A stretch of DNA of 64,000 nucleotides from Nitrosopumilus zosterae. Lineage in GTDB: Archaea > Thermoproteota > Nitrososphaeria > Nitrososphaerales > Nitrosopumilaceae. The DNA is taken from assembly GCF_025998175.1 (NCBI RefSeq), contig NZ_AP026695.1:1398581-1462580 (forward strand). Direction: 5' to 3'. This document shows, piece by piece, positions 26,237-35,446 of this stretch. Position numbers and translations under genes: made by a program. The stretch's first letter is position 1. The number at the start of each line of letters is the position of its first letter. The notes beneath the pieces are model-generated. The model made no database searches. It was given only the letters and a program-made list of their open reading frames with translations, and was not told the origin of the DNA.

Positions 26237-26782
26237 TTGAGTACTCAAGAATATAGACACATTGTAAGGATTGTGGGTAATGATATACCAGGAGAGCGTA
26301 AAATGCTTGTAGGATTGACCCAGATAAAAGGCATAGGATACAATTTTGCCACTGCAATTCTAGATACATTAAAAATAAACACAAATTCCAATATAGGAAA
26401 TCTTACAGAAGAGAATGTTCAAGCAATTGAAAAATTAATTACAGATCCAGTTGGAGGAAATTTTCCAACATGGTTCCTCAACAGAAGAAAAGATATTGAA
26501 ACTGGTGCAAATTTGCATTTATTGACATCAGACATTCCATTTACATTAAGAAATGATATAGAAAGGGAAAGAATAACTGCAAGTTGGAGAGGATACCGTC
26601 ATCTTAGTGGTTTGAAAGTTAGAGGACAAAGAACTAGAACCTCAGGAAGAAAAGGCGGAGCAGTAGGAGTTGCAAAAGGAGGAATGGCAGCTCCAGCAAA
26701 GAAAGGAAGCGCAGGAGCACCTGCAGCAGTAGCAGCCCCAACAGCAGAAGCAGCAGCTCCAGCACCGGAGAAATCAGAATAG
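26237..26782 (+). CDS. rps13: 30S ribosomal protein S13
   Basis: A 181-residue S13 protein of the 30S head. The helix-two-turn-helix region ([19 protein letters not shown]) and the C-terminal RNA-binding signature ([12 protein letters not shown]) are evident. The start is TTG at 26237. Compared with bacterial S13 it has a central archaeal insert and a C-terminal tail of about 35 residues rich in Ala and Pro ending in PEKSE. It is followed after nine bases by rps4, the conserved archaeal order, but the usual rps11-rpoD continuation is missing here. Confidence 0.96.
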   Translation: MSTQEYRHIVRIVGNDIPGERKMLVGLTQIKGIGYNFATAILDTLKINTNSNIGNLTEENVQAIEKLITDPVGGNFPTWFLNRRKDIETGANLHLLTSDIPFTLRNDIERERITASWRGYRHLSGLKVRGQRTRTSGRKGGAVGVAKGGMAAPAKKGSAGAPAAVAAPTAEAAAPAPEKSE

Positions 26783-26791
26783 GTGTTTTGA

Positions 26792-27388
26792 ATGGGAGAT
26801 CCAAAATATCCACGAAGAGTTTGGAGAAAACCAAAGAGACCACTCAATTATGAATTAAAAATGGAAGAGCTAAAAACTCTTGGCACGTTTGGATTAAGAA
26901 CAAAAAGAGAATTATGGAAAGCACATACAGAATTGTCCCGTGTAAGACACCAAGCAAGATCATTACTTGCATTAAGACAAGAAATTAGAGAAGAGAAAGA
27001 GCCAATTCTAATGAAATCTCTTGCAAGAATTGGTTTGGTAAGTAGCGATGCAACATTAGATGATGTACTCAATCTAAATGCCAATGATTTACTTTCACGT
27101 AGATTACAAACTATCGTAACAAAGAAGTTGGGATTCAAGACACCATATCAAGCAAGACAAGCAGTAATTCACGGTCACATTATGATTGGAGACAGAAAAG
27201 TAGACATTCCATCATATACTGTTACAGTTGAGGAAGAGAACAATATTCATTTTTCACCAGAATCCAAAATACCAGAAATGTTAGAGAAAACAAAATCAAA
27301 AGAACCAGTATTAGATACAGATGTTGAAGAAACTGCAGAGACTGCTGTTGAAGAACCAATAAAAGATGAAAGTTCTTCAACCGAATAA
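26792..27388 (+). CDS. rps4: 30S ribosomal protein S4
   Basis: A 198-residue S4 protein, one of the first to bind 16S rRNA. The archaeal start MGDPKYPRRVWRKPKRPLNY and the S4 RNA-binding domain (LSRRLQTIVTKKLGFKTPYQ, VIHGHIMIGDRKVDIPSY) are clear. The last 35 residues are an acidic tail (DTDVEETAETAVEEPIKDE) that is longer than in many relatives. It is co-transcribed with rps13. Confidence 0.96.
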   Translation: MGDPKYPRRVWRKPKRPLNYELKMEELKTLGTFGLRTKRELWKAHTELSRVRHQARSLLALRQEIREEKEPILMKSLARIGLVSSDATLDDVLNLNANDLLSRRLQTIVTKKLGFKTPYQARQAVIHGHIMIGDRKVDIPSYTVTVEEENNIHFSPESKIPEMLEKTKSKEPVLDTDVEETAETAVEEPIKDESSSTE

Positions 27389-27439
27389 TCAAAAAAATAG
27401 GCTTATCAGTAAATAACCCCCATTATCAGAGAGATTAAC

Positions 27440-29200
27440 ATGTGTTCAATTATAGGCTATTATGGAAAGATTAGTGCAGCACCAATTCTTGTTAAGGGAT
27501 TAAAAAGAATGGAGTATAGGGGATACGATAGTGTTGGGGTTGCAACAGAATCAGATAACAGAATTGAATTAAAGAAAGGTATTGGAAAAGTTGATGAAGT
27601 AAATTCAAAAATTCAATTAGACATAATGCCTGGAAAAATAGGTATTGGTCATACAAGATGGGCAACTCATGGAAAAGTTACAGATACGAATGCACATCCT
27701 CATCCAAGTAATTCAGGAAAAATTGCAATAGTACATAATGGAATTATAGAGAATTTTGAGGAATTAAAACAAAGATTAGAAAATGAAGGGTATAGTTTCA
27801 AAAGTGAAACAGATAGTGAAATAATTGCAAATTTACTTCAAAAAAATTATGAGTTGACCGGAGATGTCAAAGAAACAGTAATGAAAACAGTTTCAGAGAT
27901 CAAAGGTCATTATGCATTTGTTGCAATGTTTGAAAATGGGCAGCTTGCAGCAGCAAGATATCATGAACCATTGATTATTGGGGTCGGAAAAGACGATTTC
28001 TTTTTGTCAAGCGATGTTTTAGGATTCATCGAGTATACAGATGATGCAATTTACATGGAAAATGGAAATTTTGTAATTTTAGATAAAGATAGATTTCAGA
28101 TCTGGGATTTTGATGGGAATCATGCAAAATATGGAATAACCAAAGTATCTAAAGAATTTGGAGATGCATACAAAGGAGATTATGCACATTTTACATTAAA
28201 AGAAATTTATGAACAACCTGAGACAATTTTGAAAGCTGGAGAAAAAACATTAAATGCAATTGATAAAACTGCAGATTACCTTAGACATGCAAAAAATGTA
28301 TACATCACGGGAAGTGGAACAAGTTATAATTCTGCACTAATTGCAAAACAAATGTTTTCAAAATATGCCAAAATTAAGGTAGAACCAATTATGTCAAGTG
28401 AACTTCAGTTTTCACCTGATAGTATTGAAGAAAACTCGATTCTAATTGCAATATCCCAAAGTGGAGAAAGTGCAGATGTTTTAGACGCAGTAAAGATTGC
28501 AAAAAAAGCAAAATGTAAAATCATAGCTATTGTCAATCTTCTTACATCATCTCTTGCACGTGAAGCAGATGTAGTTATTGGAATGAATTGTGGGCCAGAA
28601 ATAGGAGTTGCGGCAACTAAAAGTTTTACATCACAACTTGTGATAATTTACAAGATTGTACAAAAATTAAGTAATAATGAAATGAAGATTGATTTTGATA
28701 AGATGTCAAAATCAATTTCTAAAACATTGGACAAACCCATAAGAATTCAGATTGTTGCACAAAAATTAAAAAATATTTCAGACATCTATGTTCTAGGAAG
28801 AGGAATACATTATCCTATTGCAATTGAAGCTGCCTTGAAACTAAAAGAGCTCACATACATTCATGCAGAAGGAATTCCGGGAGGAGAATTAAAACATGGT
28901 CCACTTGCTTTAATGGATGAAAGTGTATTTGTATTAATCATCAATCCAAATGATTCAACATATTTAGATACACTAACTAGTGCGAGAGAAATTAAAGCTA
29001 GAGGATCAAAAATCATAGGAATTTCAGACATAGAAAGTGATGTATATGATTATTGGATCGATATTTCAAATGTGGAAGAGTTAATGTTCCCAATTTCAGA
29101 AATTATTCCCATACAATTGTTATCATATTATGCAGCACTTGAAAAAGATACAGATCCGGATTATCCCAGAAATTTAGCAAAATCAGTCACAGTGAAGTAA
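27440..29200 (+). CDS. glmS: Glutamine-fructose-6-phosphate aminotransferase (isomerizing)
   Basis: A 586-residue enzyme making glucosamine-6-phosphate from fructose-6-phosphate and glutamine, the entry to UDP-GlcNAc for surface glycans. The N-terminal glutaminase domain begins with the nucleophile Cys2 (MCSIIGYYG) and has GHTRWATHG and HNGIIENF. Two SIS domains follow: TGSGTSYNSALIAK with ISQSGESADV, and LGRGIHYPIAIEAALKLKE. The C-terminal signature (YPRNLAKSVTVK) is intact. Length is normal. The 3' end overlaps the convergent cobT gene by 14 bases, the longest such overlap in the window. Confidence 0.97.
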   Translation: MCSIIGYYGKISAAPILVKGLKRMEYRGYDSVGVATESDNRIELKKGIGKVDEVNSKIQLDIMPGKIGIGHTRWATHGKVTDTNAHPHPSNSGKIAIVHNGIIENFEELKQRLENEGYSFKSETDSEIIANLLQKNYELTGDVKETVMKTVSEIKGHYAFVAMFENGQLAAARYHEPLIIGVGKDDFFLSSDVLGFIEYTDDAIYMENGNFVILDKDRFQIWDFDGNHAKYGITKVSKEFGDAYKGDYAHFTLKEIYEQPETILKAGEKTLNAIDKTADYLRHAKNVYITGSGTSYNSALIAKQMFSKYAKIKVEPIMSSELQFSPDSIEENSILIAISQSGESADVLDAVKIAKKAKCKIIAIVNLLTSSLAREADVVIGMNCGPEIGVAATKSFTSQLVIIYKIVQKLSNNEMKIDFDKMSKSISKTLDKPIRIQIVAQKLKNISDIYVLGRGIHYPIAIEAALKLKELTYIHAEGIPGGELKHGPLALMDESVFVLIINPNDSTYLDTLTSAREIKARGSKIIGISDIESDVYDYWIDISNVEELMFPISEIIPIQLLSYYAALEKDTDPDYPRNLAKSVTVK

Positions 29201-30251
29201 ATAGTCGATGATATTCTTTTTCAACTAAATCCAAATATTTTATAGAATCATTTCCAGTTTTTATCATGGAAGATATAATACTTCCACCAGCACCTACACC
29301 TTCTTTTGCAAATCCTTCTGAAAATGCCTTAAGTCCAGAATATCTAGAATTTTCTAAATTAGGATTTACAGAAATTGCCGGAATATCAGCAATTTCTCGA
29401 ACCAGATTTATAAAATTTGCACTTTCATCATGTGTAATGTATGATGTTGTTCCAATCACAGAATTTTCTTCATTGAATCCAATTTTAGATGCAAAAGCTA
29501 AAACTGCAGCCATCTGAGTTCCACCAGCCAGCATAACCTTAGATACATCAGAGGCAGAACTCAACATTCCAGCAACAAAGGGAATCATAGGATCACCGAC
29601 CTTTGCCACAATACTATAAGGGTGAACTGAATTAACTCGTTCAAGTGCAGAATCAACAATTTGGTTTTTTAAATCCACAGGATTGTTTGGAATACTAGAA
29701 CTGACCTTGGCATCATATCCTAATCCTCTCAATACAGCCAATGCAGTTGTAGTTCCTCCCGGAATACTTTCACCAATCACTAGACAATCAGTGAGAGATG
29801 CCAAACTTCTTCCAACAATTCTGCCATAATCTACAGCATGAGAAACTTGAGAATCAGACATAGCCTCACAAATCGAAATATTCTTTCCAAATGACAAACC
29901 TGCTTCAACAAAGGGTAATTGTGGGACAATTTTACTACCTGCATTAATAGTTAGATGAGGAATACTAGCAGATTCTAATGCAGTTTTTGTTAGTAAACCA
30001 GGAGTAGGTTTTCCATCAGGAGTCATCGGAATTTTATCAATTGTTTTACAATATCCATAGTGAAGATACTCGGCATCAGCAGGTGGAGTAAACTGAATTG
30101 AGTTCATATCTGCTCCAGCAAAAGTTATTCCAGGAATTTCACATGTTTCAGTATATGAAATAACAAATGAAAAAAGAAACCGTCCAGAATTCATAGTTTC
30201 GAAAAAATTATTTGCTCGATCTATATTACCATGTAGTTCAAAATTTTCCAA
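29187..30251 (-). CDS. cobT: Archaeal CobT-type nicotinate-nucleotide phosphoribosyltransferase
   Basis: A 354-residue protein of the archaeal CobT family (formerly UPF0284), which activates the lower-ligand base for cobamide synthesis by moving ribose phosphate from nicotinate mononucleotide. Family stretches are FTPPADAEYLHYGYCKTIDK, the glycine-rich GESIPGGTTTALAVLRGLGY and KVMLAGGTQMAAVLAF. The family role fits thaumarchaea, which make cobalamin. No other cobalamin gene is in the window. It is followed closely by a metallo-hydrolase and an NAD(P)HX epimerase on the same strand (upstream in transcription). Confidence 0.85.
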   Translation of the reverse strand: MENFELHGNIDRANNFFETMNSGRFLFSFVISYTETCEIPGITFAGADMNSIQFTPPADAEYLHYGYCKTIDKIPMTPDGKPTPGLLTKTALESASIPHLTINAGSKIVPQLPFVEAGLSFGKNISICEAMSDSQVSHAVDYGRIVGRSLASLTDCLVIGESIPGGTTTALAVLRGLGYDAKVSSSIPNNPVDLKNQIVDSALERVNSVHPYSIVAKVGDPMIPFVAGMLSSASDVSKVMLAGGTQMAAVLAFASKIGFNEENSVIGTTSYITHDESANFINLVREIADIPAISVNPNLENSRYSGLKAFSEGFAKEGVGAGGSIISSMIKTGNDSIKYLDLVEKEYHRLFTSL

Positions 30252-30258
30252 GAAATCA

Positions 30259-30867
30259 CTATCCCATCATGTCAATAAATTGTTGTTCAGTTCGTTTTTG
30301 CATAACATGATTAGTCACCTTTTCTTGTCCGATTGTGGACACTTCTGATGGACCGTAATTATGACCGGAATATAACACCAGATTATCATCTAATGAATAC
30401 AGAACATCAAACAGACTATGATATAGATCTTGTGCACTTCCTCCAGGCAAGTCAATTCGACCGCAATTTCCAACAAACAATGTATCACCTGAAAAAATTT
30501 TGCCATCACCTATTAGGCAAATGCTGTCTTTTGAGTGTCCAGGCGTATGGAGTACTTTTAATTTTGAATTACCAAATTCAATAAAATCACCGTCTTTTAC
30601 GGAAATATCATGCGGTAATTCAGAAAACTCATGTTGAATAATTGGAGATTTTGTTGATTTTGCCATTGCTTCATTTCCCAAGGTGTGATCAAAATGATGA
30701 TGAGTGTTTACAATGTATTTGACTTTAAGGTTATTTCTTTTAATGATCATTTCCAATTCTACTAAGTCCCAGGATGGATCAATGATTATTGCGTCACCGG
30801 TATCTTCATCTTCTATAATGTAAGAAAAGTTCTGCATATTCCCAACTTGGATTTGATGAACTTTCAC
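30259..30867 (-). CDS. Metallo-beta-lactamase-fold hydrolase (glyoxalase II-like)
   Basis: A 202-residue metal-dependent hydrolase. The metal motif is H56-x-H58-x-D60-H61 (THHHFDH), followed by TPGHSKDSICL, FSGDTLF and YSGHNYG, which supply the remaining ligands. Size and the GRIDLPGG segment resemble the glyoxalase II and persulfide dioxygenase branches, so a thioester or a persulfide could be the substrate; I cannot decide. Its ATG overlaps the stop of the upstream epimerase gene by four bases, and cobT follows after seven bases, so the three form a probable operon. Confidence 0.85.
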   Translation of the reverse strand: MKVHQIQVGNMQNFSYIIEDEDTGDAIIIDPSWDLVELEMIIKRNNLKVKYIVNTHHHFDHTLGNEAMAKSTKSPIIQHEFSELPHDISVKDGDFIEFGNSKLKVLHTPGHSKDSICLIGDGKIFSGDTLFVGNCGRIDLPGGSAQDLYHSLFDVLYSLDDNLVLYSGHNYGPSEVSTIGQEKVTNHVMQKRTEQQFIDMMG

Positions 30868-31511
30868 AGTATTCCCTCTTCAGCTTCTGGAGGAATTCCA
30901 ATTTTTTCTACAAACAATTCACCTGTCAAATCTTTTCTTTTAGGAATTCCTTGTTTCATTTTATGAAATGTAACAGTCATATCACATTTTGTACAAATAT
31001 TTGCAGTCTCACCTGTTTGAGGATCTAATCCAGATGGAACATCTACTGCAAACTTGAAACAGTCTGTTTGATTGATGAAATTAATTGCAGATGCATATGG
31101 TTCTTTAATTTCTCCAGAAATGCCAGTTCCCAATATAGCATCAACTATTACATCAGGAGTAAAATGAAAATTAAAAGAATTTCCAGTCATTAATTTAACA
31201 GAAGTCATTTTCTCTAATATCGACCAATTCCAATTACTTTCTTCAGTTTTTATTTTTTCAAAAGTTCCAAGAAGCACAACAGTTACTTTTGCACCATAAC
31301 CAGCTAAATGTCTTGCCATAACTAAACCATCACCTCCATTATTTCCCAAACCTACGAAAATGACAATATTTTTTGATTCTATGTTCCCAAGTTTGTCAAC
31401 TAATCGTCTAACTGATGCGGCACCGGCATTTTCCATCATGAATTTTTTTAAAAATCCCATATCATGACCTTTATTTTCAATTTGATACATTTGATCCACA
31501 GTAATTTCCAT
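30864..31511 (-). CDS. nnrE: NAD(P)H-hydrate epimerase (YjeF N-terminal domain)
   Basis: About 215 residues. This domain interconverts the R and S forms of hydrated NAD(P)H, a damage-repair step. Signatures are MEITVDQMYQIENKGHDMG at the start, VGLGNNGGDGLVMARHLAGYG, the DAILGTGISGEIKEPY segment and FAVDVPSGLDPQTGE. I use the ATG at 31511 because the protein then starts as in relatives; a TTG at 31535 would add eight hydrophobic residues. The C-terminal dehydratase domain found in bacterial NnrDE fusions is absent and not seen elsewhere in the window. Confidence 0.9.
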   Translation of the reverse strand: MEITVDQMYQIENKGHDMGFLKKFMMENAGAASVRRLVDKLGNIESKNIVIFVGLGNNGGDGLVMARHLAGYGAKVTVVLLGTFEKIKTEESNWNWSILEKMTSVKLMTGNSFNFHFTPDVIVDAILGTGISGEIKEPYASAINFINQTDCFKFAVDVPSGLDPQTGETANICTKCDMTVTFHKMKQGIPKRKDLTGELFVEKIGIPPEAEEGIL

Positions 31512-31584
31512 ACGGTAAATGAAAATCATATCCAAAATAAGAGTTTGGCAAACGGCTTTATCCTAGTTTTTAGATATTTTCATT

Positions 31585-32199
31585 ATGACGCTAAAAAATG
31601 TCAAAATTTCATTAAATAAAATTTCAAAATCTTTAGTAGACATTCAGGATTCAAGAGAGTTTTTATTAAAAAATACTAGAGAAATAATCATTCTTTGTAG
31701 CAAAGCAATTATCGCAGTTCATAAAGGTGAACTTTCAACAGGTAAAAATAATTTAAAGCAGGCAGATATTCTCTTAAAAAAATATAAAAAAAAATCAACA
31801 GGAGGACTTGAAAAATATCTAATAACACCAGAACAAGAATTTGTAGAGGCGGCATCCCTCATAGCAATTGTTGAAAAAAAAGAAATTCCATCAGATAAAA
31901 AATTATCAGTGATGCCAGAATCATATGTCCTAGGATTGCTTGATTGTGTAGGAGAATTGAAAAGAATGGTGTTTGATAAAATCAGGATTGGAAAAATTGA
32001 TGAAGCTACAAGAATTTTTGACATAATGGAGAATTTGTATCTTCAACTGTATACTTTTTCATTATATGATAAAGTAGTAAAAGAGGCCAGAAGGAAAATC
32101 GACGTAAACAGAATATTAGTAGACGATGTTAGATCTGCAATCACAGAAGAGAAACGACGAAGTGAATTAATCAAAACTTTACAAAAACTAGAAAAATAA
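31585..32199 (+). CDS. Translin-family protein
   Basis: A 204-residue all-helical protein resembling archaeal translin/TRAX relatives, which form octamers and bind or cut RNA. Family-like parts are LLKNTREIIILCSKAIIAVH, the LITPEQEFVEAASLIAIVEK segment (the QEFVEA helix) and YVLGLLDCVGELKRMVFDKI, followed by LYTFSLYDKVVKEARRKIDV. It stands alone between the divergent epimerase gene and tRNA-Leu. The function in archaea is not established; RNA processing is an inference from the family. Confidence 0.8.
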   Translation: MTLKNVKISLNKISKSLVDIQDSREFLLKNTREIIILCSKAIIAVHKGELSTGKNNLKQADILLKKYKKKSTGGLEKYLITPEQEFVEAASLIAIVEKKEIPSDKKLSVMPESYVLGLLDCVGELKRMVFDKIRIGKIDEATRIFDIMENLYLQLYTFSLYDKVVKEARRKIDVNRILVDDVRSAITEEKRRSELIKTLQKLEK

Positions 32200-32213
32200 T
32201 TTTTAAATTTTAA

Positions 32214-32298
32214 TGCGGGCGATGGGATTTGAACCCACGAACTCCTAAGAGACTAGCCCCTCAAGCTAGCGCCTTTGGCCAGGCTGGGCGACGCCCGC
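32214..32298 (-). tRNA. tRNA-Leu (GAG)
   Basis: On the minus strand the 7-bp acceptor stem GCGGGCG/CGCCCGC is perfect. The anticodon loop TTGAGGG between CTAGC and GCTAG gives anticodon GAG. A long variable arm, as expected of tRNA-Leu, precedes the T arm (GTGGG TTCAAAT CCCAT). The discriminator base is A. No intron and no encoded CCA. It sits 14 nt after the translin stop, in the opposite orientation. Confidence 0.95.
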
Positions 32299-32350
32299 AG
32301 TGAAACTTCCTTGTATGGTTTTTATAATCCTTGATTACTTTTTCGTTCGT

Positions 32351-32587
32351 ATGTTAATTCCTGTTAGATGTTTTACTTGTGGAAATTTAGTTGCAGATAA
32401 GTTTGAGGATTATCAAAACAAAATCAAATCTGGAGAAGATCCAGTAAAAACACTGGATTCTTTAGGAATTGAGAGATATTGTTGCAGAAGAATGCTTTTG
32501 ACAACTGTGGAAACAATTCAGCAAGTAATCCCATTTTATGAAGCAATTCAGAGAAGAAAACAAGAAGTTCAATCTGAGTTAGAATAA
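32351..32587 (+). CDS. rpoN: DNA-directed RNA polymerase subunit N (Rpb10 homologue)
   Basis: A 78-residue zinc-binding subunit needed for polymerase assembly. The start ATG at 32351 gives the family start MLIPVRCFTCGNLVADKFED; a frame extension back to 32300 is not needed and would begin beside tRNA-Leu. The zinc site is formed by CFTC near the start and CCRR (YCCRRML) further on. The C-terminal tail (EAIQRRKQEVQSELE) is typical of thaumarchaea. The eno start follows after one base, so rpoN-eno-rps2 are co-transcribed, a conserved archaeal order. Confidence 0.96.
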   Translation: MLIPVRCFTCGNLVADKFEDYQNKIKSGEDPVKTLDSLGIERYCCRRMLLTTVETIQQVIPFYEAIQRRKQEVQSELE

Positions 32588-32588
32588 C

Positions 32589-33827
32589 TTGGCCAAAATA
32601 TCCTCAATTGAAGGACGTATTCTATACAATAGTAGAGGAACAAAAACGATTGAGGTAGATGTTGAATCTGAGGGCAAATTTGTAGGAAGGGTTTGTGCAC
32701 CATCAGGAGCAAGTGTAGGAAAATATGAAGCAGTCAGTTTTCCCAGTGGAAAACCAGAAGAGAGTTTAAAAATTTTAAAAGAAAATTCAAAAAAATTCAT
32801 TGGATTAGAATCATCAGATCTTAAAGGAATCCATAATGCTTTGAAAAGTTTGGACAATTCTACAAATTACTCAAACATTGGAGGAGCATTAGCTTTTGCA
32901 GTAACAATTGCATCAATGGAATCGGCATCAAAAGCTTTGGGGCAAGAATTGTTTCAAATACTGTCGCAAGAAACATCATTCAAATTTCCATTCCCAATAG
33001 GGAATATTCTAGGCGGCGGAGCACATGCAGGTCCTGGTACCCCAGATATTCAAGAGATACTTATTTGTGCTACAGGTTCAAAAACAATTGAAGACGCCAT
33101 TGAAACGAATTTGTTAGTTCATAAAGAATTACGTAATGTTTTAGAAAAAGAAGACCCACATTTTACAAATGGTAGAGGAGATGAAGGCGGATGGGCACCA
33201 AAATTAGAAAATATGAAAGCTTTAGAAGTTTCAGCAAAAGCCTGTGAGAATTTAGGATTTACATTAGGAAAAGAAGTGTCATTAGGAGTTGATTTTGCGT
33301 CATCTACTCAATGGAATGAAGAAAAAGGAAAATATGTGTATGACAGAGCAGGGTTTGAAAATTCTCCTGAGGAGCAAATTGATTTTGCAGCAGGCATTAT
33401 TGAGAAATTCAAATTGATTTATGCAGAAGATGCAGTGCATGAAGAAGCATTTGAAGGAATGGCAGAACTGACAGAGAAATTTCCAGACATATTAGTTACA
33501 GGAGATGATTTAACAGTCACAAACAAAGACATTTTGACAAAAGCAATTGATTTAAAATCATGTAACGCAGCAATTCTCAAAGTCAATCAGGCAGGTAGTC
33601 TGTATGATGCACTAGAATTTGCCAACATTGCAAATCAAAACAATATTAAATTAATCACATCACATAGATCGGGAGAATCAACAGACTCACAAATCTCGCA
33701 TATTGGTCTTGCTACAAAGTCAAAAATGCTCAAAGTAGGAGTAGTCGGGGGAGAAAGAGTAGCAAAATTAAATGAATTATTACGCCTCTCAGAGCATGAT
33801 TTAATACGCGGTATGGCAGAGATTTAA
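32589..33827 (+). CDS. eno: Enolase
   Basis: A 412-residue enzyme converting 2-phosphoglycerate to phosphoenolpyruvate. The start is TTG at 32589. Conserved parts include RILYNSRGTKTIEVDV, the loop PSGASVGKYEA, NILGGGAHAGPGTPDIQE, metal-binding Asp/Glu positions in GVDFASST, YAEDAVHEE and TGDDLTVTN, and the signature ILKVNQAGSL plus SHRSGES. It lies between rpoN and rps2 as in many archaea. In autotrophic ammonia oxidisers it should run in the gluconeogenic direction. Confidence 0.97.
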   Translation: MAKISSIEGRILYNSRGTKTIEVDVESEGKFVGRVCAPSGASVGKYEAVSFPSGKPEESLKILKENSKKFIGLESSDLKGIHNALKSLDNSTNYSNIGGALAFAVTIASMESASKALGQELFQILSQETSFKFPFPIGNILGGGAHAGPGTPDIQEILICATGSKTIEDAIETNLLVHKELRNVLEKEDPHFTNGRGDEGGWAPKLENMKALEVSAKACENLGFTLGKEVSLGVDFASSTQWNEEKGKYVYDRAGFENSPEEQIDFAAGIIEKFKLIYAEDAVHEEAFEGMAELTEKFPDILVTGDDLTVTNKDILTKAIDLKSCNAAILKVNQAGSLYDALEFANIANQNNIKLITSHRSGESTDSQISHIGLATKSKMLKVGVVGGERVAKLNELLRLSEHDLIRGMAEI

Positions 33828-33834
33828 AATCGTC

Positions 33835-34458
33835 ATGAGCCAACAAACAGAAACAACTGACATTAAAAAGAAGATCCTGGCTACGGGAATTAGAGTAGGG
33901 ACACAAGTAAAGACAAAATTCATGAGGTCATTTATCACCAAAGCCAGCCCTGAAGGACTTTACATGCTTGATCTAGACATTACGCTAGAGAAAATTAAAA
34001 CTGCAGCAAAATTTATCAACAGATTAGGTGCGGAGAATCTCATAGTATGTTCAGGAAGACAATATGCAGAGACGCCAATAGAAAAATTTTGTGAGATGTT
34101 AAATTCCAAGAAGCTTCTTGGGAGATTTATGCCGGGAACATTGACAAACCCTTCATTACCATATTACATTGAGCCAAAATTAGTATTAATTTCAGATCCT
34201 CAAGTAGACGAACAAGCCATTATTGAAGCAACAAATGCAGGAATTCCAATCATAGGAATTGCAAATACAGATAACATCACATCAAATCTAGATGTAATCA
34301 TTCCAGCAAACAACAGAGGGAGAAAAGCTCTTGCTACAGTATACTGGTTGTTAGTGCGTCAAGTCCTCATAGAAAGAGGAGAACTAAAAGAAGATGAATC
34401 AATGAAGTATGAAATTGATGATTTTGAAACAAAGATTACCGAAGAGGAAATCGAATAA
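33835..34458 (+). CDS. rps2: 30S ribosomal protein S2
   Basis: A 207-residue S2 protein with archaeal features: GIRVGTQVKTKFMRSFI, the central LIVCSGRQYAETPIEKFCE, and the signature GRFMPGTLTNPSLPYYIEPK, then GIPIIGIANTDNITSNLDVI. The C-terminus is acidic. The gene follows eno by seven bases and is followed by the mevalonate kinase gene after 23 bases. Confidence 0.97.
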   Translation: MSQQTETTDIKKKILATGIRVGTQVKTKFMRSFITKASPEGLYMLDLDITLEKIKTAAKFINRLGAENLIVCSGRQYAETPIEKFCEMLNSKKLLGRFMPGTLTNPSLPYYIEPKLVLISDPQVDEQAIIEATNAGIPIIGIANTDNITSNLDVIIPANNRGRKALATVYWLLVRQVLIERGELKEDESMKYEIDDFETKITEEEIE

Positions 34459-34481
34459 ATTAATTAGAATTCAGCATTCAC

Positions 34482-35423
34482 TTGAAATCTAAAGCTTCTG
34501 CTCCGGGAAAAGTAATTCTTTTTGGAGAACATTTTGTTGTTTATGGAGTGAAAGCAATACTATGTGCAATTGATAAAAGAATAACAGTCACTGCAGAAAA
34601 AACAAAAGAGAGAAAAATTTCCATAAAATCAAATATCGGTAAATTAGAATTAGAACCAAATAAATTAATTTCAGAGATTAATTCTCCATTAAAACCATTT
34701 TATTATTTAGCAGACAAAATAATAAAAAATTATGAAACAGGGATTAAAATTACTGTAGAATCAGACATCCCATTAGGAGTAGGTTTAGGATCTTCATCTG
34801 CATGTTGTGTGGCTGGTGCTGCAGCAATTTCCAGATTATTCTCATATGCCACGAAAGAAGAAATTCTAAAACTAGCAATTGAGGCAGAAAAAACAATTTT
34901 TGAAAATACTTCAGGTGCAGATTGTACTGTTTGTACATATGGAGGAATAATGGAATATGATAAAAAAAACGGGTTTACTAAAATAAAATCCAAGCCTAAT
35001 TTTCATTTAGTAATTGCAAATTCCAACATAGAGCATTCAACAGAAACGATTGTTGCGGGAGTTAGAGAATTTAAAGAAAATAATGAGGAAGAGTTTTCCA
35101 GATTATGTAAAGAAGAATCCAAATTGATTGAGGATGTCTTAAACGAATTAAAAACAAATAACATAATCGAAATAGGGAAAAAAGTTATTCAGAATCAAGA
35201 ATATCTTGAAAAAATAGGAATATCAAACAACAAATTAAAAGAGATGGTAAAAATAGGTCACAGTGAATCTTTCGGAGCAAAAATAACAGGTGCTGGTGGC
35301 GGAGGATGTATTTTTGCTCTCACCGATGATTCAAATTTGAATAATACAATAAAACAATTCAAAAATAACAAGTATGATTGCTTTGCAGTAAAAATTGATT
35401 TTAAAGGACTGGATACTTTTTAA
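34482..35423 (+). CDS. mvk: Mevalonate kinase
   Basis: A 313-residue GHMP-family kinase that phosphorylates mevalonate with ATP, early in archaeal isoprenoid lipid synthesis. The start TTG at 34482 gives SKASAPGKVILFGEHFVVYG. The ATP loop is IPLGVGLGSSSACCVAGAAA and the C-terminal glycine motif is KITGAGGGGCIFAL. It is the first of four isoprenoid genes in a row (kinase, phosphate kinase, isomerase, prenyl synthase), which strengthens the call. Confidence 0.95.
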   Translation: MKSKASAPGKVILFGEHFVVYGVKAILCAIDKRITVTAEKTKERKISIKSNIGKLELEPNKLISEINSPLKPFYYLADKIIKNYETGIKITVESDIPLGVGLGSSSACCVAGAAAISRLFSYATKEEILKLAIEAEKTIFENTSGADCTVCTYGGIMEYDKKNGFTKIKSKPNFHLVIANSNIEHSTETIVAGVREFKENNEEEFSRLCKEESKLIEDVLNELKTNNIIEIGKKVIQNQEYLEKIGISNNKLKEMVKIGHSESFGAKITGAGGGGCIFALTDDSNLNNTIKQFKNNKYDCFAVKIDFKGLDTF

Positions 35424-35446
35424 TTAACTAAATAATTGTGAACAGC

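Noticed and set aside
32300..32350. N-terminal extension of RpoN
   Set aside because: Adds 17 hydrophobic residues not found in the family and begins directly beside tRNA-Leu; ATG 32351 gives the conserved start.
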